DNA of 64,000 nucleotides from Cupriavidus oxalaticus (GCF_016894385.1 NZ_CP069811.1:1650501-1714500); one strand, 5' to 3'; numbered from the stretch's first letter, positions 27,215 to 39,479 are shown. Made by a program: numbers and translations. The notes: generated by a model from the letters alone, not told the origin.

Positions 27215-27577
27215 ATGAATCCATTGCCCTTTGCCCAGGTTTCGGCGGCCCGGCAAATCAATCTGGAAGTTCTCAGAGGCGTGTCAGATGTGCTGTCCCT
27301 GACGGAGATGGCATTCTCACAGTTTGAGACGCTGATGGGATGGAATCTTCAATGGATCCATGGCGCCATTCCTGGCTCCTATGAATGCACCAGGCAGTTG
27401 CTGGCCATGCACCGGCCGCGCGATATCCTCGCCATGCAGACGCTCGCCGTACAGTTGGCGAGCGGCAAGGCCCTCTTTCCCCCGCCGGGGCTGACATCGG
27501 TACCGCCCCCTGCACCACCGGTACGGCAACGCGGCGAGTACGAACACAGACGGACGGCCAACCCGCCCACCCTCTAG
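27215..27577 (+). CDS. phasin-family-like protein
   Basis: The protein has 120 residues, from an ATG preceded by GCAGGAG at 8 bases. The N-terminal about 90 residues are amphipathic and helical, with the phasin-like pattern AARQINLEVLRGVSDVLSL and later LLAMHRPRDILAMQTLAVQ. The tail is Pro-rich (FPPPGLTSVPPPAPPVRQ) and probably disordered. Phasins coat polyhydroxyalkanoate granules. No pha synthesis gene is in the window, so this would be an outlying paralogue. It lies 21 bp before the Rnk-like gene, likely in one operon. Assignment rests on pattern only. Confidence 0.6.
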   Translation: MNPLPFAQVSAARQINLEVLRGVSDVLSLTEMAFSQFETLMGWNLQWIHGAIPGSYECTRQLLAMHRPRDILAMQTLAVQLASGKALFPPPGLTSVPPPAPPVRQRGEYEHRRTANPPTL

Positions 27578-27598
27578 CAGGCAGATTGGGAGAATCCA

Positions 27599-28024
27599 AT
27601 GAACACGAAGCCACTCATTACCGAGCTCGATGCAGTTCGACTCACGGCGCGTGCCAAGATGGCAACCGCGCGCCCTCAGTATGGGGCCGCGTTGTCGCGC
27701 TTTCTGTCGGCTGCAGAGGTCGTGCCGACCGACAAGCTGCCATCGGATGCCATCAGCATGTTCTCGACCTTTGCCTGCATTGACCTGTCGCGGCACCAGA
27801 GGATGGTCTGGACCATCAGCTATCCCGAGGAAGCGGATTTTTCCCTTGGCCGCATCTGCGTCTTCTCCCCGCTCGGCATCGCTTTCCTGGGCACCCGGCG
27901 GGGTGGAATTTCCGAGTGCAAGCCCGCGCTGGAGGTTTCGCTGCGGTTCATGGTTCAGGAAATCCTCTTCCAGCCTGAAGCGGCAGGTGTGCCCGAGTTG
28001 AACAAGTGCCGCGCTTGTCACTGA
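27599..28024 (+). CDS. Rnk-like GreA/GreB C-terminal-domain protein
   Basis: The 141-residue protein resembles regulator of nucleoside diphosphate kinase (Rnk). It has a short N-terminal helical part (LITELDAVRLTARAKM) and then the FKBP-like GreA/B C-terminal fold with SMFSTFACIDL, MVWTISYPEEAD, ISVFSPLGIAFLG-like RICVFSPLGIAFLGTRRG and a tail EILFQPEAAG. E. coli Rnk has the comparable YPAKMTD, LSVMAPVGAALLGL and EYQPEAAG segments. Rnk proteins bind RNA polymerase in the secondary channel. It follows the phasin-like gene and overlaps by 7 bp, tail to tail, with the M23 peptidase gene. Confidence 0.8.
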   Translation: MNTKPLITELDAVRLTARAKMATARPQYGAALSRFLSAAEVVPTDKLPSDAISMFSTFACIDLSRHQRMVWTISYPEEADFSLGRICVFSPLGIAFLGTRRGGISECKPALEVSLRFMVQEILFQPEAAGVPELNKCRACH

Positions 28025-28701
28025 ATGTGCATTGACTCTTCTGTCTTCTGTTGGTACCCAGTCGCCGAAGCCGGCTTGCCGGCCGTCGCTGGCGCCTTCA
28101 GCAGCGGATACGGGTTGATCGCGCCGCCGGCGGCATAGATACCGTAGTGCAGGTGCGGCGGTGTGCCGCGGGCGTTGCCGGTAGTACCGACATAGCCAAG
28201 CACCGTGCCCGGTGCCACGATATCGCCCGCGCGTATCGCCGCGTAGCCGTCGAGGTGCGCGTAGTAGTGCATCTGCCGGCCCGGCCCCATCACCCAGACC
28301 ACCTTGCCGCCAAGCGAATTGGTGCCGACGCGCGAGACGATGCCTTCCGTGGCCGACAGCACCGGCCGGCCGCGCGGCGCGAAGATGTCGATGCCCTCAT
28401 GCTTGCGCCCGCCGGAGCGCGCGCCATGCCAGGTGTCGCGCAGCGCGCGCGCCGCGACCCCTTGCACCGGGACCGGCAGCGCCGTCGGCGCCGGACGGGC
28501 CGCCAGCCGCGCCGCGTAGATGGCCCGCTCCAGCTGGGGCTGCAGCCATGGCCATGCGGCCCACAGGATCGCCGCCGCCACCGCCAGCCCGACCAGGCGA
28601 CCGAGCAGCGGCCGGCGGCGCGGCGCCTCGCCGTATCGCGCCGATGCAGGCGAAGCAGAAGGATCCGGAGCCGGTCCGCGATGGGGATCGAATTGAGGCA
28701 T
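28018..28701 (-). CDS. M23 family (LytM-type) membrane-anchored metallopeptidase
   Basis: This protein of 227 residues has a cytoplasmic Arg-rich N-terminus, one membrane segment (LLGRLVGLAVAAAILWAAW, about residues 32-50), and a periplasmic LytM domain. The zinc and catalytic residues are visible: HEGIDIF (H...D), HYYAHLDGY, and HLHYG. These are the HxxxD and HxH motifs of an active endopeptidase. Start ATG 28701 (MPQFDPHRG) is chosen because upstream frame sequence lacks homology. It acts on peptidoglycan cross-links or activates other cell-wall enzymes. Confidence 0.9.
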   Translation of the reverse strand: MPQFDPHRGPAPDPSASPASARYGEAPRRRPLLGRLVGLAVAAAILWAAWPWLQPQLERAIYAARLAARPAPTALPVPVQGVAARALRDTWHGARSGGRKHEGIDIFAPRGRPVLSATEGIVSRVGTNSLGGKVVWVMGPGRQMHYYAHLDGYAAIRAGDIVAPGTVLGYVGTTGNARGTPPHLHYGIYAAGGAINPYPLLKAPATAGKPASATGYQQKTEESMHIQ

Positions 28702-28851
28702 ATCCGGTTCGACGGCGACGCAGCCGACAAATTCCGCACGCCGCCAAATGCCGCGCGCATCACTGCGCAGGCCGCTGGCGCACACACTGGCGAACCATTC
28801 CCGGGGCCGACCGGTCATACCTCGACTTATCGACAGCAACGAGGAGAAGGC

Positions 28852-29148
28852 ATGGATTGTCCGGTATGTCCGCAAACGCAACTGGTGATGTCCGAAAGGC
28901 AAGGCATCGAGATCGACTATTGCCCGAAGTGCCGCGGCGTATGGCTGGACCGCGGCGAACTCGACAAGATCCTGGAGCGTTCCGTCGCCGCGGCGCCCGC
29001 GACGCAGGCCGTGGCGCCCGCCGCGCCGCCCCGGCAGGGCTATGGCGACCGGGACCGCGCCCGAGACCATGACCGGGACCGCTATTACGACGAACGCCAG
29101 CAGAAGCACTATCGCAAGAAAAGCATCTGGCACGAGCTGTTCGACTGA
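28852..29148 (+). CDS. zinc-ribbon (zf-TFIIB type) protein
   Basis: This 98-residue protein is preceded by GAGGAGAAGGC. The N-terminal 45 residues contain CPVC and CPKCRGVWLDRGELDKIL, the two CxxC knuckles of the zf-TFIIB domain (Cys3, 6, 24, 27 approximately). A flexible Ala/Pro linker follows, then a highly charged Arg/Asp/Tyr tail ending KKSIWHELFD. Such proteins are common single-gene units in Proteobacteria with no defined role. It is transcribed divergently from the M23 gene. Confidence 0.9.
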   Translation: MDCPVCPQTQLVMSERQGIEIDYCPKCRGVWLDRGELDKILERSVAAAPATQAVAPAAPPRQGYGDRDRARDHDRDRYYDERQQKHYRKKSIWHELFD

Positions 29149-29228
29149 ACGCTGGCTGCGCGCCATCCCGCGCCATCCCGCGCATTGCCCTGAATACGCC
29201 GGCGATCCCGCCAGCCCTTGCGCCGCCG

Positions 29229-29624
29229 GTGCGCAACCTCCGCCGCTGTGTCGCGCAGTTCCGGCGGCAGCGCGCGGATCTCTGCCGCAAGGAACGCCCG
29301 CTCGGCGACACCGGCAACCTGACCGGGACCTACACGAGCGGCACGCGCGTCTGCGATCTCAAGGGAACGGTCGTGCTGGCGACGCCCGCGTCGGCCAAAA
29401 ACCTGTACGTGGTCGATGTCGAGCCGAGCGTATCGCCCCAGCCCGGCAATACCGGCTGTGCGTTGAGCACTGGCGTACCGCACAAGGGATATGCCGCGAT
29501 CCGATTCGCGCCGGTGGATGGCGCTATCGTGGTCAATAGCAACACGCGTTACCTGCGCACGTTGCTGATGGTGGCCCGCACCGGCACCGGCGGCTATTTC
29601 ATGACACAGATGTCAAGGCAGTAG
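29229..29624 (+). CDS. hypothetical protein, possibly a truncated exported protein
   Basis: The frame from GTG 29229 gives 131 residues. From about residue 25 (GDTGNLTGTYTSGTRVCDLKG) it reads like a secreted beta-rich protein with two Cys and a C-terminal VARTGTGGYFMTQMSRQ. The first 25 residues are Arg-rich without a signal peptide. On the opposite strand the same stretch (29160-29300) reads like coding helix (AEIRALPPELRDTAAEV). I suspect the original N-terminus was lost and replaced by foreign sequence. I recognise no family. Confidence 0.4.
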   Translation: MRNLRRCVAQFRRQRADLCRKERPLGDTGNLTGTYTSGTRVCDLKGTVVLATPASAKNLYVVDVEPSVSPQPGNTGCALSTGVPHKGYAAIRFAPVDGAIVVNSNTRYLRTLLMVARTGTGGYFMTQMSRQ

Positions 29625-29627
29625 GTC

Positions 29628-29972
29628 TTACGGCACCGTCCCGCCGAGCTGCCGCAATAGCTTCTTCACGATTTCATCGTGCAAGGCAAGCGCGGCAGCG
29701 AGCGTCGGCGCGCCGTAGCTTTCATTGTCCTGCTCCCCCATGCCGGTCACGCGGGTCACGAACAGCGGCGCTTCCCCCGATGCCTGCGCCAGTCCGCGAA
29801 AACGCGTGGTGACCACGCCGCCGCTGTCCTGCAGCAGCGTGCGCCGGAACACCGGATCGTTCTCGGCCATCCAGCGCTCCCATTCCTCACGTGCCGGCAC
29901 CTCCACCGGCCGGTTCTTCAGGTCGAGCACGTAGTAGCGGCTCCAGTGGCCAGTTTCGGCGCGGGCCTTCAT
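29628..29972 (-). CDS. hypothetical protein (114 aa)
   Basis: It starts MKARAETGHWSRYYVLDLKN at ATG 29972, preceded by GAGGA. It has no signal or membrane segment. The SRYYVLDLKNRPVEV opening and the later FVTRVTGMGEQDNESYGAPTL pattern recur in small uncharacterised proteins that sense or modify nothing known. The length is plausible, and the codon use looks like that of a true gene. It is the last minus-strand gene before the frc locus. Confidence 0.65.
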   Translation of the reverse strand: MKARAETGHWSRYYVLDLKNRPVEVPAREEWERWMAENDPVFRRTLLQDSGGVVTTRFRGLAQASGEAPLFVTRVTGMGEQDNESYGAPTLAAALALHDEIVKKLLRQLGGTVP

Positions 29973-30096
29973 GTTTTCCTCAGCGTTCGGTAGTCCGGTC
30001 TCTACGCTAGCCAGCCAGGCGCCGGCGTGCAAGAGACGTGTCCCCTAGGCCACTCCGGAACGCCTTCGACGCTTCAACCATCGGGTTTTCCCGCAG

Positions 30097-30139
30097 TTGA
30101 GTTCTGCCGCCGAGTATTCTTTAATTCAACATGAATTAA
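30097..30139 (+). promoter_or_regulatory. frcR promoter and operator
   Basis: TTGAGT (30097-30102), 17-bp spacer, TTTAAT (30120-30125). The -10 box overlaps a perfect palindrome, TTAATTCA (30121-30128), ACA, TGAATTAA (30132-30139), which extends over the expected start site. A ROK-type repressor encoded directly downstream would autoregulate and control the frc operon from here. The frcR ATG is at 30191. Confidence 0.75.
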
Positions 30140-30190
30140 TTAATACCGAGCCGACGCCCCACCTCGCGTCGGCCAGAGGACGGAGACAAC

Positions 30191-31439
30191 ATGACCGTAT
30201 CCAAGGCAGGCCGTGGCGTGAATTCCGCCAGCCTGCGGCTGTACAACGAACGCGCACTGCTGTTGGCGTTGCGCCGGGCCGGCGAGGCGTCGAAGGCCGA
30301 TCTCGCGCGGATGGCGCAGCTGACCAACACCGCGGTCGGCAGCATCGTGCAGACCCTGGCCGATGAAGGCCTGGTCGAGCAGGCCGGCCGCCGCACCGAG
30401 GGCCAGCGCGGCCAGCCCGCCAGCCTGATCCGGCTCAAGGCCAAGGGCGCCTTCGGCATCGGCGTGCGGCTCGACCGCGGCAGCATCGAGACCGTGATGG
30501 TGGACTTTGCCGGCGAGCTGCTCGCCAGCCAGGCGCACCAGCTGGTCCTGCCCCACCCCGAACAGGCGCTGGAGCTGGTGCGTCGCGATATCGAGGCGAT
30601 GCGCGCCCGGCTCGGCCCGGGCGAGCAGAAGCGGCTGCTGGGAATCGGCGTGGCGCAGCCCTACAACCTCGGGGCGTGGCTGCGCGAGCTGGACGTGCAG
30701 GGCGAGGATTTCCAGGCGAGCTTCCGCGCCTGGGATGAAGCCGACTTCGCTGCGATGCTCAACGCCGTCACCGGCCTGCCGGTGTTCAGCGAGAACGACG
30801 GCACCGCGGCCGCGGTGGCAGAGCTGTTCTACGGGCGCCACCATGCGCAGCATTTCCTCTACGTGTTCCTGGGGCCGGCCATCGGCGGCGGCGTGGTGCT
30901 CAATGGCGACTGCGTGCGCGGCGTGTCGGGCAATGCCGGCGATATCGCGATGATGCCGGTGCCGCCCAGCGCCCTGCCCTCCGCGCCCGCCCCCGCCGGC
31001 AAGCGCCGCGACCTGCTGCTGTCGCGCGCCTCGCTCAACGCGCTGACGCGCCACCTGCGCTACCACGGCGTGGCGGTCGCCGGCCATGCCGACCTGCAGC
31101 GCCAGGCCGAGCTGGGGCACCCGGCGGTGGCGCAATGGATCGACGACTGCGTCGACGCGCTGGCGCCTGCGCTGCAAGCCGCGCTGGCGGTGCTCGACGT
31201 GCCGATGGTGATCTTCGACGCCGATATCGACGGCGGGCTGGTGCCGGCCCTGATCGACCGGCTGCAGCAGGCGCTGGCCGACAGCGCGCCCGAAGCGCGC
31301 ACGCCCGCCACCGTGGTGCGCGGCTGCTTCGGCGCCAACGCCGGCGCGGTCGGCGCCGCGTCGCTGCCGATGTTCATGAACTTCTCGCCGCGCGCCGAAC
31401 TGCTCAAGGGCGCCTCGGCCATCGTTCCGGAGGCCCGCC

Positions 31440-31453
<14 letters not shown>
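30191..31453 (+). CDS. frcR: FrcR, ROK-family transcriptional regulator of fructose uptake
   Basis: The protein has 420 residues. An N-terminal winged helix (about residues 15-80: [32 protein letters not shown]) is joined to a ROK sugar-kinase-like domain ([54 protein letters not shown]). The usual zinc-binding Cys cluster of ROK proteins is absent: after [10 protein letters not shown] there is a Pro/Ala-rich loop. It heads the ABC/zwf/pgi/kinase cluster and overlaps frcA by 14 bp. By this gene order I identify it as the C. necator FrcR equivalent, a sugar-responsive repressor. Confidence 0.88.
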
Positions 31454-33035
<1,582 letters not shown>

Positions 33036-33046
33036 CGATGCCCGCG

Positions 33047-33086
33047 GTTTGCTCCCCTCTCCCGCAAGCGGGAGAGGGGAGCAAAC
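33047..33086. repeat. Perfect 19-bp palindromic repeat inside the frc operon
   Basis: Arms 33047-33065 and 33068-33086 (GTTTGCTCCCC... to ...GGGGAGCAAAC) are perfectly complementary around a two-base AA loop. It sits in the 139-bp gap between frcA and frcC. Its left half is the same sequence as in the fdhD-ydeP gap (2166-2186), which marks it as a dispersed REP-like element. In mRNA it would form a very stable hairpin. Confidence 0.9.
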
Positions 33087-33174
33087 AATCGGTTCAGCAG
33101 TCGCCAATCGCAAAACATAAATGCACCTAAGCACGTCGGCCCACGCAGGCACGACGTTCCGACAAGGAGACACC

Positions 33175-34206
33175 ATGCGCAACCCCTTCCACCCCGCCGC
33201 CCACGCCGCTGCCGCGGCCGCCCCATCCACCGGCCCCGCCCTGCCCGGCGCCGCCGGCCGCGCCACCACGCAGGAACGCCTGCGCGCGCTCGGCATGCTG
33301 CCGGTGCTGGTGCTGCTCTGCTTCGGCTTCACGCTGCTGACCGACAACTTCGCCAGCCTGCAGAACCTGTCGATCATCGCGCAGCAGGCGTCGATCAACC
33401 TGGTGCTGGCGGCGGGCATGACCTTTGTCATCCTGACCGGCGGCATCGACCTGTCGGTGGGCTCGATCCTGTCGGTGTCCGCGGTGGTGGCGATGCTGGT
33501 CTCGCTGATGCCGCAGCTGGCCGCGCTGAGCGTGCCGGCGGCGCTGCTGTGCGGGTTGCTGTTCGGCCTGGTCAACGGCGCGCTGATCGCCTTCATGAAA
33601 CTGCCGCCGTTCATCGTCACGCTGGGCAGCCTGACCGCGGTGCGCGGACTGGCCCGGCTGGTCGGGGATGACAGCACCGTCTACAACCCCGACATCTCCT
33701 TTGCCTTCATCGGCAACGGCGACCTGCTGGGCGCGCCCTGGCTGGTGGTGATCGCTGCGGCGGTGGTGGCGGTGTCGTGGCTGGTGCTGCGCCGCACGGT
33801 GCTGGGCCTGCAGATCTATGCCGTCGGCGGCAATGCCGAGGCGGCGCGGCTGTCGGGTATCAAGGTCTGGGTGGTGCTGCTGTTCGTCTATGCCGTGTCC
33901 GGGCTGCTGTCCGGGCTGGGTGGCGTCATGTCGGCGTCGCGGCTGTACGCGGCCAATGGCCTGCAGCTGGGCCAGTCCTATGAGCTGGATGCGATTGCCG
34001 CGGTGATCCTGGGCGGCACCAGCTTTGTCGGCGGGGTGGGATCGATCGCCGGCACGCTGGTGGGCGCGCTGATTATCGCGGTGCTGTCCAACGGGCTGAT
34101 CCTGCTGGGCGTGTCGGATATCTGGCAATACATCATCAAGGGACTGGTGATCATCGGCGCGGTGGCGCTGGACCGCTACCGGCAGAAGGGCTCGGCGCGG
34201 ACCTGA
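33175..34206 (+). CDS. frcC: FrcC, sugar ABC transporter permease
   Basis: This RbsC-family permease has 343 residues and about ten hydrophobic segments after an Ala/Pro-rich N-terminus of about 35 residues. Family blocks are NLVLAAGMTFVILTGGIDLSVGS, KLPPFIVTLGSLTAVRG and DAIAAVILGGTSFVGG. ATG 33175 is favoured by AAGGAGACACC directly upstream; the frame opens at 33121. It forms the membrane channel for FrcA/FrcB. Confidence 0.94.
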   Translation: MRNPFHPAAHAAAAAAPSTGPALPGAAGRATTQERLRALGMLPVLVLLCFGFTLLTDNFASLQNLSIIAQQASINLVLAAGMTFVILTGGIDLSVGSILSVSAVVAMLVSLMPQLAALSVPAALLCGLLFGLVNGALIAFMKLPPFIVTLGSLTAVRGLARLVGDDSTVYNPDISFAFIGNGDLLGAPWLVVIAAAVVAVSWLVLRRTVLGLQIYAVGGNAEAARLSGIKVWVVLLFVYAVSGLLSGLGGVMSASRLYAANGLQLGQSYELDAIAAVILGGTSFVGGVGSIAGTLVGALIIAVLSNGLILLGVSDIWQYIIKGLVIIGAVALDRYRQKGSART

Positions 34207-34232
34207 GCAATGCACTGACAAGGAGACAGATC

Positions 34233-35207
34233 GTGATCAAGCCTTTCCTCTGCGCACTGGCCGCAGGCGCAATCGCCGCACTCAGCGCGCTGCCGGCCGC
34301 CGCGCAGGCGCCGTCCCAGCCTGACGCACAAGCCCCGCAACGCCAGCTCAAGAAGGTCGGCGTCACGCTGGGCTCGCTCGGCAACCCGTACTTCGTCGCG
34401 CTGGCGCGCGGCGCCGAGGCCGCGGCCCGGCAGGTCAATCCCGACGTCAAGGTCACCGTGCTGTCGGCGGATTATGACCTGAACAAGCAGTTCACCCATA
34501 TCGACAGCTTTATCGTCGCCAGGGTCGACCTGATCCTGATCAACGCGGCCGATGCGCGCGCGATCGAGCCCGCGGTGCGCAAGGCACGCAAGGCCGGCAT
34601 CGTGGTGGTCGCCGTCGACGTGGCCGCCGCCGGCGCCGATGCCACGGTGCAGACCGACAACACCCAGGCCGGCGAACTGGCCTGCGGCTTTATCGCCGAG
34701 CGCCTCAAGGGGCGCGGCAACGTGATCATCCAGAACGGGCCGCCGGTGTCGGCCGTGCTCGATCGCGTCAAGGGCTGCAAGACCGTGCTGGCGCGGCACC
34801 CGGACATCCGCATCCTGTCCGACGACCAGGATGCCAAGGGCTCGCGCGAGGGCGGCCTGAACGTGATGCAGCTGTACCTGACGCGCTTTCCCAAGGTCGA
34901 CGCGGTCTTCACCATCAACGATCCGCAGGCGGTGGGCGCCGACCTGGCCGCGCGCCAGCTGAACCGCCGCGGCATCCTGATCGCCTCGGTCGACGGCGCG
35001 CCCGATATCGAAGCCGCGCTGAAGGCCGATACGCTGGTGCAGGCCTCGGCCAGCCAGGACCCGTGGGCGATCGCGCGCACCGCGGTGCAGCTGGGCGTCG
35101 GCATGATGAACGGCCAGCGCCCTGCAACGCCGACCGTGCTGCTGCCGTCGACGCTGGTGACGCGCGCCAACGTCGGCCAGTACAAGGGCTGGGCCACGCC
35201 GCGCTGA
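34233..35207 (+). CDS. frcB: FrcB, sugar ABC transporter periplasmic binding protein
   Basis: This receptor of 324 residues starts with GTG at 34233, supported by AAGGAGACAGATC. The signal peptide is cleaved near ALPAAAQA (about residue 25). It has a periplasmic-binding-protein I fold: KVGVTLGSLGNPYFVALARG, DLILINAADARAIEPAVRKA, VAVDVAAAGADATVQTDN, and VFTINDPQAVGADLAARQL. The gene order frcR-frcA-frcC-frcB followed by zwf and pgi supports fructose (or a related monosaccharide such as ribose) as ligand; sequence alone does not decide. Confidence 0.92.
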   Translation: MIKPFLCALAAGAIAALSALPAAAQAPSQPDAQAPQRQLKKVGVTLGSLGNPYFVALARGAEAAARQVNPDVKVTVLSADYDLNKQFTHIDSFIVARVDLILINAADARAIEPAVRKARKAGIVVVAVDVAAAGADATVQTDNTQAGELACGFIAERLKGRGNVIIQNGPPVSAVLDRVKGCKTVLARHPDIRILSDDQDAKGSREGGLNVMQLYLTRFPKVDAVFTINDPQAVGADLAARQLNRRGILIASVDGAPDIEAALKADTLVQASASQDPWAIARTAVQLGVGMMNGQRPATPTVLLPSTLVTRANVGQYKGWATPR

Positions 35208-35263
35208 GCGGCAGGCCCGCCATCTTTCCAATCCCTTTGCCGAACGCACCGTTTCTTCCCGAC

Positions 35264-36754
<1,491 letters not shown>

Positions 36755-36765
36755 GAGCCATCGAC

Positions 36766-38415
36766 ATGACCACCACCCTCCCCGCCTGGCATGCACTGCG
36801 CGCGCATGCCGAGACCATGCGCCACACCCATATGCGCGACTGGTTCGACGGCCCGCATGGCCCGGCGCGTGCCGAGCGCTTCACCGCCGAGGCGTGCGGC
36901 CTGACCCTCGACTACGCCAAGAACCGGATCACCGACGAGACGCTGCAACGGCTGCTCGAGCTGGCGGCGCAGGCACGCGTCGGCGAGCGGCGCGATGCCA
37001 TGTTCGCCGGCGAGCCGGTCAACACAACCGAGGGCCGCGCCGCGCTGCATGTCGCGCTGCGCGCTTACCCGGAGGACGGCTACCGCGCGCTTGGCGTGCC
37101 GGTTGGCGAAGACGTCGCCGCGGTGCTGGGCCAGATGGAACGATTTGCCGATGCCGTGCGCAGCGGTGAATGGACCGGCTTTGACGGCCGCGCGATCACC
37201 GATGTGGTCAACATCGGCATCGGCGGCTCGGACCTGGGGCCGCGCATGGTGTGCCGTGCGCTGGCGAGTGCCGTCAGTGCCGGCAGTGCCGGGCCGCGCC
37301 TGCATTTCGTCGCCAATGTCGACGGCAGCGACCTGGCGCGCACGCTGGCGCCGCTGGACGCCGCGACCACGCTGGTGATCGTCTGCTCCAAGACCTTCAC
37401 CACGCTGGAAACCATGGCCAATGCCGGCACCGCGCGCGACTGGTTCGTGCAGCAGGGTGCGTCGCGCGCGGACCTGGCGCGCCATTTCGTGGCGGTCTCG
37501 ACCAACCGCGACGCGGTGGCCGCGTTCGGCATCGACCCGGCCAACATGTTCCCGTTCTGGGACTGGGTGGGGGGACGCTTTTCGCTGTGGTCGGCGGTGG
37601 GCCTGTCGATCGCCGTGGCAGTGGGCTTCGCGCGCTTCCGCGAACTGCTCGACGGCGCGCGCGCGATGGACCTGCATTTCGCCAGCGCGCCGGCAGCGCG
37701 GAACCTGCCGATGCTGCTGGGGCTGCTCGATGTCTGGTACCGCAGCTTCCTCGGCGCCGGCAGCCGCTGCGTGGCCCCCTATTGCGAGCCGCTGGAACTG
37801 CTGCCCGCCTTCCTGCAGCAGCTGGAAATGGAAAGCAATGGCAAGTCGGTGCGGCTCGACGGTGGCAGCATCCAGGCGGACTCGGCCCCGGTAGTGTGGG
37901 GCACGACCGGCACCAACGGCCAGCACGCGTACTTCCAGATGATGCATCAGGGCTCGCAACTGGTTCCGGTAGACTTCATCGCCACGCTGGAGCCGGTCAG
38001 CGACCTGCCCGGGCACCATACCAAGCTGCTGGCCAACTGCTTCGCGCAGGGCGAGGCGCTGCTGCGCGGCCGCACCGCGCAAGAAGTGCGGTCGGAAGGC
38101 GTCAGCGATGACGCCCTGGTGCCGCACCTGGTGTTCGAAGGCAACCGGCCCAGCAATACGCTGCTGCTGCAACGGCTGGATCCGTGGCACCTTGGTGCGC
38201 TGCTCGCACTGGCCGAGCACCGGACCTTCGTGCAGGGCGCGCTGTGGCAGATCAATTCCTTCGACCAGTGGGGCGTGGAACTGGGCAAGAAGCTGGCCGC
38301 ACCGATCCAGCGCGAGCTGGAAGGCACGGCGGCCGCGGCCCCGCACGATGCCTCCACCGCCGCACTGATCCGCCGCGCGCAGGCCGCCCAGTCCGCGCAA
38401 CGCGCCGCGGCCTGA
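36766..38415 (+). CDS. pgi: glucose-6-phosphate isomerase
   Basis: Pgi interconverts fructose-6-phosphate and glucose-6-phosphate, which joins fructose kinase to Zwf. The length is 549 residues. Signatures are [54 protein letters not shown] and [15 protein letters not shown], including the catalytic Glu, His and Lys contexts. Start ATG 36766 follows TAGGAGCC. It is co-transcribed with zwf and the PfkB kinase. Confidence 0.96.
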   Translation: MTTTLPAWHALRAHAETMRHTHMRDWFDGPHGPARAERFTAEACGLTLDYAKNRITDETLQRLLELAAQARVGERRDAMFAGEPVNTTEGRAALHVALRAYPEDGYRALGVPVGEDVAAVLGQMERFADAVRSGEWTGFDGRAITDVVNIGIGGSDLGPRMVCRALASAVSAGSAGPRLHFVANVDGSDLARTLAPLDAATTLVIVCSKTFTTLETMANAGTARDWFVQQGASRADLARHFVAVSTNRDAVAAFGIDPANMFPFWDWVGGRFSLWSAVGLSIAVAVGFARFRELLDGARAMDLHFASAPAARNLPMLLGLLDVWYRSFLGAGSRCVAPYCEPLELLPAFLQQLEMESNGKSVRLDGGSIQADSAPVVWGTTGTNGQHAYFQMMHQGSQLVPVDFIATLEPVSDLPGHHTKLLANCFAQGEALLRGRTAQEVRSEGVSDDALVPHLVFEGNRPSNTLLLQRLDPWHLGALLALAEHRTFVQGALWQINSFDQWGVELGKKLAAPIQRELEGTAAAAPHDASTAALIRRAQAAQSAQRAAA

Positions 38416-38437
38416 GCGTTCCGCCGGAGATACCCTT

Positions 38438-39361
38438 ATGTCCACGCCTACCTCCCTGCCCCGCTATGTCGTCTTTGGCGAAGCCCTGACCGATATGGTG
38501 CGCCAGCCCGACGGCAGCTGGCTGGGCCTGCCTGGCGGCTCGTGCTGGAACGTCGCGCGCACCGGCGCGCGGCTGGGCCTTGCCACCGCGTTCGCCGGCG
38601 CCGTCAGCCAGGACCTGTTCGGCGACGACCTCGCCCGCGCCAGCGCCGCGGCCGGGCTCGATGCGCGCTTCCTGCAGCGCGTGCCGCGCTCGCCCTTCCT
38701 TGCCTTCGTCGCCTCGCGCCATCCGCCGCAGTATTTCTTTGTCGGCGACGACAGCGCCGACCTGCACTTCGATCCCGCCGCGCTGCCTGCCGGCTGGCGC
38801 CAGGCTGCCGAAGTGGTGCATTTCGGCTCGATCAGCCTGGTGCGCCAGCCGCTGGCCGCACGGCTGTGCGAAGAAGCCACCCAGGCGGCCCAGGCCGGCA
38901 AGCGCATCGCCTTCGATCCCAATTTCCGCGACCTGATGCGCACGCCTGGCTACGCCGCGGTGCTGGCGCATATGCTGCGCCTGGCCAGCTACGTCAAGAT
39001 CTCCGACGAAGATCTCGCGGGACTATTCCCCACCCTAGACACTTGCGCAGCCCTTGCGCAGGTACGCAGCATGGCGCCCGACGCCACCGTGATGCTGACG
39101 CGCGGCGCAGAGGGCATGACGTTGCTCAAGGGCAGTGCCACGGTCGAACAGCCAGCGCTGCGTGTCGAAGTCGCCGACACGGTCGGCTGCGGCGATGCCG
39201 CGATGGGCGGGTGGATGGCCGGCGTGCTGTCGGGCGCGGCGCAGGACCTGGCGGCGCAGGCGCGGCTTGCTGCGGCAGCCGCAGCGGTGGCCGCGACGCG
39301 GGCTGGGGCGTATCCGCCGTCGCGCGAAGAAGTCGAGGGCTTGATCGCCGCAACGTGGTAG
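38438..39361 (+). CDS. PfkB family carbohydrate kinase, probable fructokinase
   Basis: This 307-residue ribokinase-fold protein has an N-terminal GEALTDMVRQ, LGLPGGSCWNVARTGARLG (sugar-binding Gly-Gly) and a C-terminal ADTVGCGDAAMGG-type motif with catalytic Asp (DTVGCGDA), where Cys replaces the usual Ala. FDPNFRDLM is typical of fructokinases. CGGAG lies 8 bases before ATG. As the last gene after fructose ABC importer, zwf and pgi, phosphorylation of fructose to fructose-6-phosphate is the expected reaction. Confidence 0.9.
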   Translation: MSTPTSLPRYVVFGEALTDMVRQPDGSWLGLPGGSCWNVARTGARLGLATAFAGAVSQDLFGDDLARASAAAGLDARFLQRVPRSPFLAFVASRHPPQYFFVGDDSADLHFDPAALPAGWRQAAEVVHFGSISLVRQPLAARLCEEATQAAQAGKRIAFDPNFRDLMRTPGYAAVLAHMLRLASYVKISDEDLAGLFPTLDTCAALAQVRSMAPDATVMLTRGAEGMTLLKGSATVEQPALRVEVADTVGCGDAAMGGWMAGVLSGAAQDLAAQARLAAAAAAVAATRAGAYPPSREEVEGLIAATW

Positions 39362-39479
39362 GCACCACTCGCGATCGCAAGTAACGATTCCGTACCATCG
39401 GACTGGCAAAGTGTTGCGCCAAGCCTGACCGCAATCCCGCGCGGCAATGCGCGCAGGGAAATTAGTTGCGATCCGGCGC

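Noticed and set aside
38438..39361. PfkB gene as 2-keto-3-deoxygluconate kinase
   Set aside because: The fructose importer, zwf and pgi context favours fructokinase; KDG kinase would not need pgi.
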